Below, in pieces: positions 58,190 to 64,000 of a DNA stretch of 64,000 nucleotides. The translations under genes and the position numbers were made by a program. Each line of letters starts with the position of its first letter. The first letter of the stretch is position 1. The DNA comes from Saprospiraceae bacterium (GTDB taxonomy: Bacteria; Bacteroidota; Bacteroidia; Chitinophagales; Saprospiraceae), in assembly GCA_016714445.1 (NCBI GenBank), contig JADJNF010000001.1:1391034-1455033 (forward strand), read 5' to 3'. A model generated the notes under the pieces. The model was not told the DNA's origin. It was given only the letters and a program-made list of their open reading frames with translations, and did no database searches.

Positions 58190-58221
58190 AAAAAAGGAGC
58201 CTGTTTTTGCAACAGAACTCC
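58190..58221 (-). terminator. terminator-like hairpin in the pheA leader, candidate attenuator
   Basis: On the minus strand GGAG-tt-CTGTT pairs with AACAG-g-CTCC and is followed by six T. It stands only about 28 bases upstream of the pheA ATG, where an ordinary terminator would block the gene, so attenuation of pheA is plausible. No phenylalanine-rich leader peptide could be seen upstream, though indels here may hide one. The remaining 58222-58503 sequence holds nothing I can identify. Confidence 0.55.
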
Positions 58222-58503
58222 TTTTTATTTTTGACACATATACAAACAAAGTCCTGCTACTCTATTTTAAAATAAAAGTACCAAAAATAAAATGCCGCAA
58301 ATGTGGATTGATTCAACTTCATGGCACAAACTTATACTATGCAGATTTAATAACCAAACGAAAGTCTATAAAAAGTTTATTTTGGTAGCAAAAAGACTAA
58401 AATTGACTGAATATACATCAGCTTGCCGTGCACAGATATAAGAACAAGAAATAAAATCAATGCCGAAATATTGGTTGTGGTCTCATAATAGGTGGAAACT
58501 AGT

Positions 58504-58735
58504 CTAGTGCTCTGACTGGATAAAGAACTTAATAAAATGGGGCTCTTTTTCCAAATCTCTGCGTTAAAAATACTCGCGGTTTATTTATTATTTATAAGAT
58601 GACGACTAAGCTGCGGCACGGCGTCCACAGTTCAGAGCTAAAATCGTTTGCGACGATTTCTTTACGCTCTTCTTCTTGATCTTTGAAAAAATAACTCACA
58701 TTATAATTTAACTAATTATCTAGTCAGAGCACTAG
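58504..58735. mobile_element. 232-base MITE-like element with terminal inverted repeats
   Basis: The left end CTAGTGCTCTGACTGGATAA (58504-58523) is the inverted match, with one mismatch, of the right end at 58716-58735. The inside has no open frame of useful length. It is probably a non-autonomous transposon (MITE) or the stump of an insertion sequence. No clear target-site duplication was found. It sits between pheA and the secreted hydrolase gene. Confidence 0.65.
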
Positions 58736-58800
58736 TGATTAAGGAAGCCAAAGTTCTAAAAACACTCCAAATCCCCAATAAATTGAAAAAATTTGTGCAA

Positions 58801-61160
58801 TTACATAACTTTAATAACTTTTCGATATAAATGTCGCTGACCAGAAAATTGTATTTTCAGTATATATATCCCAGAACTACAATCTTGCAAAGGTGTCATA
58901 TCCAATAATTTATCATCTATCATTTGTAAATCTAGCGGAATAGGATAAATTACTGATATTTTTGAAATAGGAATTAAAGACTCAATTTTTATGTAATCTG
59001 AAAATGGATTAGGGCTCAATGTAAGACCTGCATCATGTTCTAAAGTGGACGAAATTCCTACGCATATACAATCATCTGAAATCATATCCATTACCGTATT
59101 TGGGTTACCGTCATCACACACACTTCCCGGCTCTTCTTCACCAATGCCCTTACATGTACAATCGGGCTGGATTGTATCATCTGTATTACAGACATTACTG
59201 TCAATACACATACTACCTGGCTCTGGACCATTAGGACATATATCATTTGCATCACAGGTACCATCGCCATCTTCATCTTGGAAAATGCCTGCACATGTAC
59301 AATTAGGCTGTATTGTATCATCTGTGGTACAGACATCATTGTCATCGCACATACTTCCTGGCTCTGGACCATTAGGACATATATCATTTGCATCACAGGT
59401 GCCATCGCCATCTTCATCTTGGAAAATGCCTGCACATGTACAATTAGGCTGTATTGTATCATCTGTGGTACAGACATCATTGTCATCGCACACACTTCCT
59501 GGCTCTGGACCATTAGGACATATATCATTTGCATCACAAGTGCCATCGCCATCTTCATCTTGGAAAATGCCTGCACATGTACAATTGGGTTGGATTCTAT
59601 CATCTGTAGTACAGACATCATTGTCATCGCATATACTACCTGGCTCTGGACCACTAGGACATATATCATTTGCATCACAGGTACCATCGCCATCTTCATC
59701 TTGGAAAATGCCTGCACATGTACAATTGGGCTGTATTGTATCATCTGTGGTACAGACATCATTGTCATCGCACAAAGACCCAATATTTGCATCATATTCA
59801 ATGCAAAAACCTTGTTCCATGCAATCACTCATTTTGAAATTTCCATTTGTATTGCTAATAGGTGTAATATAATTAATAGTAGGCATGGAAGTTAAATCTA
59901 CTTTGTCTTGAAAATATCTGGCAGTCATGTCAGCGATATTAGTTCCTTGGGTAAATAAATAATATGATGGATCTATATATGATTTGAATGTATCATAACT
60001 TGATGAAATATTGTCAAAGTTTATTTCTGAAATGACATCACTTAATTCACCGCTACCCAAAATAAACGGTTTTGCTGCGGATGTATCTAAAACAGCATGT
60101 CCTCCACCGCATACCACAAAACTAAGATAATCAATATTAGCATTTTTAAATCTAGGTATCACATCTTTTACACCATTGCAATACATTGATTGGTTTACTA
60201 AATTACGTAGCCATCCCGAGTGATAACTTACTTGATCGTCTAACAAACCATGAAAATGAATGACTCTGGTTTTGTCATCGGTCCCAATAAGTTCTCCAAA
60301 AGGATTATTAGTAGTGGGACCATCTACTGGGTATGCTGAAGCCCATAAGGAAATGGCTTTCATTGTATAGGTCTTTTGGAGCATATTATCATTTACCCAA
60401 AAGTTTATTCCTCTGAGTTTAGTAAATGGCGGGTTAAAATTATTATAATTATTAGAATTTGCTAAACCCAAATGCATCATCATGAATGAACCATAGCTTT
60501 GACCTAGTCCATAAAATTCGTTTGGATCTACATTGTATGTATTGGCGTGGTAGGACATATATTTTGCAGCCGCGGTAGCTATTTGTGTACCCAAATAAAC
60601 TGCTGCTGGAAAAATCAGTTCAGGTGCATCATTAACGGTCTCTTTTCCCAATAGATCTTCTAAGTAATCTCGCTCCATTTTAGGTTTGATATTAGGATTT
60701 TCAAAGTAAGCCACCACGTATCCCTTCATAAGATATTGTGTGGCAGTGGTCAAAAAGGAAATTCAGAAAGATTTGCATTTGCCCTCCGATGGAGATAAGT
60801 ACAAGGTCTTTTGGCCGTAGTTGGTAGTAATGGTTTTAGGATAATCATTTTTAGATTTTCCAATAAATAAAAGCTAATTAAGTGATTTTGTTTTGTAAAC
60901 TTCACTCTTGAAATTTCCACATTTCCGATGATTTGGGTTTTACCATCATTTGAAACTTCACTCATCACTTGTGCATAACGCATGGTGGAATAGAAGTCTT
61001 TTTCTGCTTTACTCATACCCTGATTGACTGTAGTATTAGACACACAAAAATACTTTTCATTAGTGCGGATGAAATCGTCAATATCTGAATTAATATAATT
61101 TCTTTGTGAAAAAGAGATTGTAGATAAAAGTAGCATAAAAACTAAATTGATTGTTCTCAT
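58801..61160 (-). pseudogene. secreted alpha/beta hydrolase with Ca-binding repeats and T9SS sorting signal, frameshifted
   Basis: A large exported protein. The N-terminal signal MRTINLVFMLLLSTISFSQ is at 61160. The frame breaks at 60848-60852 and again near 60752-60768; repair gives NDYPKTITTNYGQKTLYL and EFPFLTTATQYLMKGYVVAYF. The body has an alpha/beta-hydrolase serine motif GLGQSYGSFM and a late histidine in VVCGGGHAVLD. Four to five 47-residue repeats follow, each with cysteines and a thrombospondin-3-like DEDGDGTCDANDICP calcium site. It closes with a type A sorting domain (LSPNPFSDYIKIES ... GIYILKI). The substrate is unknown. Confidence 0.8.
59110..59790 (-). repeat. near-identical 141-base tandem repeats coding for calcium-binding units
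   Basis: The phrase GGCTCTGGACCATTAGGACA recurs at 141-base steps (the embedded CTCTGG at 59221, 59362, 59503 and 59644). The units differ at only a few bases. Each codes for 47 residues: CDDNDVCTTDDTIQPNCTC then DEDGDGTCDANDICPNGPEP. The last unit toward the C-terminus is more divergent. Such near-identity suggests recent expansion or gene conversion and makes the region prone to copy-number change. Confidence 0.85.
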
Positions 61161-61265
61161 TTTTATTATATTTTATATTTAAGAACAAAATTATTGCTTA
61201 AATCTGCACAAAAACTATGACGCTCATTATTGGTCAAAATTCGGAGACCATCGGTATATTACAGT

Positions 61266-62010
61266 TCATTTATGGCTCAACCACTGTAAGAATTCGTTTT
61301 TTCTTCTTCTCGAAACTGTGATTTCTATATTGTTACTCAATATTACAGAGTTATTATCTCCTTTTAAATATCTTTTTATATAAATCTTATGTACAATATA
61401 ACTGGAATGAATTCTAAAAAAATATCTTTTGGTAATATATTTTCAAATTCCCCTATATACTGAGATGCCGTATATTGTTTATTGTCAACTGTATATATAG
61501 TTGTATATTCTTTTGTGCCTCCAGATAAAGGATATCACCCAATTGAATCACATCTATAGAATTTAAACTAGGTACTAATATATGATTTGATGATATGCTT
61601 TTCATGGATTCCAAAACTTGCTGTACTGAATTCTTAGTGAGCTGAGTATTCGATTTTATTGCCAATTCAGCCTTCTTTAATGCTTGGACTAAATCAGATA
61701 TTCCTATAGGCTTGATTAAATAATCAATTGCAGAGATTTTTATGGCCTTAAGCGCATAGTGATCAAATGCTGTCGTAAAAATGATTTGGAAATCATAAGA
61801 ATCTAAACGCTCCAACAAATCAAATGCTGAAAGATTTTGTAATGCGATATCCAAAAGAACAATGTCAGGTTTTGTGCTTTCTAACAATTTAATAGATTCT
61901 TCTACACTTGCCGCCTCCCCTACGATTTCTATACCAAAACAATATTCATTTATAATTGTCTTCAAGAATTCACGAGCATGAAACTCATCATCAATTATTA
62001 CAATTGTCAT
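61266..62010 (-). pseudogene. LytR/AlgR-type response regulator (receiver plus LytTR), frameshifted
   Basis: A response regulator of about 247 residues. The receiver is intact: IVIIDDEFHAREFL (acidic pocket), DIVLLDIALQ (phosphoacceptor), TTAFDHYALKAI and IDYLIKPIG. The LytTR DNA-binding domain begins DVIQLGDILYLEAQKN but breaks near 61508-61515 (one base missing). It continues as YTTIYTVDNKQYTASQYIG, breaks again at the seven-A run 61416-61422, and ends RIHSSYIVHKIYIKRYLKG ... VSRRRKNEFLQWLSHK. It is paired with the LytS-type kinase upstream. Confidence 0.82.
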
Positions 62011-62095
62011 ATTTTCACATTTTAATCATTAAAAACTATGGTTAATTTTAAGCTTGTCCCTTTCCCATTTTCGTTAAAAAAAAGGATTTAAATAA

Positions 62096-64000
62096 TCAAA
62101 AGTGACCAAATACACACCTTGTTGAGAAAATGCCGCCATTCTTTCTTTTTGTTATTTCTGTTCCTCGCGATATGTGATGATTTGTGTTATTTAAGGTATT
62201 GCCATCTTTTTGTATGTGAATCCCATGTCCATTATCATGTATGTAAATATTCATAATCCTATCTTTAAATTCAAAATAATCAACAATTTTGGTTGGTGTT
62301 TCAAGCCATTCAATCCGTGTATGATTGCATTTTCCACGAATGGTTGTATGATCATAGATGGAATTTCTAAATTTAAATCTAAATCATCTTGGATGATAAA
62401 TTGATAATCTAAAGTATTATGAAATCTTAAATTTTCTAATTCCAAATATTTATTTAATAACTGTAATTCCTGTCTTAAGGGTAAATAATTATTTCTTGAT
62501 GATTCTAAAATTAGACGTAATAATCTATTAAAACTATTTAAATAATCACTAGCTTCAATTGGACTTCTGTTTACGATATAACTTTGTATCGATGTCAATA
62601 CATTAGAGACAAAATGTGGATTAAGTTGATTTTGTAATGCAGCAATTTCACTTTCAGACATTCGTTTATACAACGCTAGTTGAAGATCATTTTTTGTTTA
62701 ATTCTGTTAATATTTGCCTGGATTAACTTATATAAAACAAAAAAAAATGATAAACAGAGCACATAGATAAAACCAAATAGAGTGATACCAAAAATTTAAT
62801 ACTTATATAGTTTGTGAAATGCTTGAAATAGTTTGACCATCCGAATTTTCGGCTATTACTTCCAAAATATAGGTACCTGAAGGTAACTTTTGATAATGTA
62901 TTTTTGATTGATTAGTGGGTTGATATTGATTGTCATATCCATTCAATTTATGCTTTATTAGAATTTCAGTATTCACATCATAGCAGGGGAAAGCAAACCG
63001 TCGTTGAAAAATAATTTTCATCTGCTTCTAACACGGTAATTTTATCAAAATTTGAAATAGAAGACTTTCCGAAATGAGATTCATTAAACTGCAATTGACA
63101 AAAGGGTAATGAGTCAGTATTATTTACAGCTTTAATGATGCCATCCTTGATCCTAGATAAATGTGTCATTCGATGATGCACAAGTAATGATATTCCTATC
63201 CACAAAATCTTTAAAATGATATGTAAATTGTTTTTCTGTCAAATTACACAAAACGCTGCTAGATGTTAATACGCATAATTTCCTTTCGTAGTTAAGATAA
63301 ATATCCTTTATGAAAACTGATTTTGGCAAAAGCACTTTCTCTATTTTTGAATCATCAGACCTATATAAATCATTATTTGAAGTCCAAACCATATACGATT
63401 TTTAGGTCCATAATTATTTTATTTACAGCCTGACTTATTTCAGTTTCATTAAAACGATTATTGATATTATCATAAATCAAAATTCCAGACGGACCACCCA
63501 TCCAAAATAATTCTGTTTGTATCATTGGAATGCGAGGTTTCAAAAGGTGTAGGTATAAACTTGCTAGTTTTACCTTAAACTATCTACATGAATCATTCCA
63601 TCATTTGTAGAAAGAACAATTCCATTTGCAGAAGATGAAATGTTTTAATACTTGAATTGGAAAAATATCTTTTTCTACCTTCTTCACGATAAATTTTAGT
63701 CCTGATATTGCCCCAAGATCTAAGTCTTCGTTGTTTAATGATATGACTACAAAATCATATCTTGCCTCACCGATAACTACATACATAGTTTTTCCATTCG
63801 GAGAAAGTTCTATGTTTTTATAAATCCACTTGAGTTAAGTATTTTCCTCTTTACATCTAAATTGTGTGCATCCAATTCTAAATTTCACTAGTTGAATTTC
63901 CGACATACAATGAATTATTGTATTTTTTTATTTGTGTTATTTGTTTATCATTTAGATTCTTAAAGATTGAGTTAAAATTACTCTTTTTATATAATATACA
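62096..64000 (-). pseudogene. LytS-type sensor histidine kinase with beta-propeller and Y_Y_Y domain, multiply frameshifted, 5' end beyond window
   Basis: Fragments of one sensor protein. From the window edge: propeller-like pieces (FIKNIELSPNGKTMYVVIGEARYDF, SSANGIVLSTNDGMIHVDS, LFWMGGPSGILIYDN, DLYRSDDSKIEKVLLP), a Y_Y_Y-like domain (IKHKLNGYDNQYQPTNQ ... LPSGTYILEVIAENSDG), a membrane segment near 62720-62790, then the His_kinase domain (ALQNQLNPHFVSNVLTSI with the phosphorylated histidine). After a missing base near 62267-62269 comes the ATP lid NIYIHDNGHGI. At least six frame breaks are needed. This layout matches two-component regulators that sense through a periplasmic propeller. Confidence 0.75.

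Noticed and set aside
59110..59790. Regular repeats resembling a CRISPR or other repeat array
   Set aside because: The 141-base units are fully coding in one minus-strand frame and encode a cysteine-rich calcium-binding module; there are no unique spacers.
59045..59895. Long open frames on the plus strand and in another minus frame across the repeats
   Set aside because: They arise because the 141-base period is a multiple of three and keeps all frames open. Only the frame with cysteine and aspartate motifs, linked to a signal peptide and sorting domain, makes sense.
1..64000. tRNA, rRNA, tmRNA or riboswitch genes
   Set aside because: No cloverleaf with a GGTTCGAATCC-like arm and no recognisable conserved RNA core was found in the intergenic regions by eye; a covariance-model search would be decisive.

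Overview
The window is AT-rich chromosomal DNA of a Bacteroidota bacterium, possibly a member of the Saprospiraceae-like lineages (family-level placement is a guess). Supporting signs are TAnnTTTG-type -7 promoter boxes, DUF6089/PorG-type outer-membrane proteins, a short Bacteroidota-type RpoD, a dcw cluster without murF or ddl, a type IX secretion C-terminal signal, and many small lipoproteins. No rRNA, tRNA, CRISPR array, integrase or complete insertion sequence was seen.

Layout. 0-13.5 kb: housekeeping and small operons: a kinase-like hypothetical protein, a lipoprotein/SCO1/cytochrome c operon, a helix-hairpin-helix protein, CCA-adding enzyme, DusB, an aspartate aminotransferase, a small DNA-binding protein, a SWIM-finger protein, a DEAD-box helicase and DUF423. 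13.8-29.7 kb: one long minus-strand division and cell-wall (dcw) operon in the order mraZ-rsmH-ftsL-ftsI(PASTA)-murE-mraY-murD-ftsW-murG-murC-ftsQ-ftsA-ftsZ. It has an MraZ-type operator and promoter at its head and a strong terminator beyond ftsZ. 30-37 kb: a nucleic-acid-processing stretch with an NYN/OST-HTH protein, a lone ABC-2 permease, two tandem ssb paralogues and an 1107-residue nuclease-helicase resembling Dna2. 37-49 kb: two paralogous DUF6089 proteins, rimM, mnmA, purC, a degenerate Nudix-like protein, rpoD, a Gcr-type membrane protein, a YgiD-type dioxygenase and an outer-membrane lipoprotein.

50-64 kb: an exopolysaccharide operon on the plus strand (response regulator, wza, wzc-like, wzx, glycosyltransferase, wzy), then minus-strand aromatic biosynthesis genes (aminotransferase and pheA), a 232-bp MITE-like element, a secreted hydrolase with calcium-binding repeats and a sorting signal, and a LytR/LytS-type two-component pair whose sensor runs off the window end.

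The strongest unusual signal is a sudden change in reading-frame integrity. From 1 to about 49 kb no gene appears broken. From 50.1 to 64 kb every gene carries at least one frameshift or truncation, nearly all at A or T runs. The wzy and aminotransferase genes both lose their 3' ends at one junction near 56.74 kb. The operon overlaps (ATGA, TAATG) are intact, so low-quality or chimeric assembly is the leading explanation; a recently decaying locus is the alternative. The most interesting biological candidates are the ssb-ssb-nuclease/helicase neighbourhood, the kinase-like protein at the left end, the response-regulator-led polysaccharide operon with a degenerate Wzc, and the MITE.
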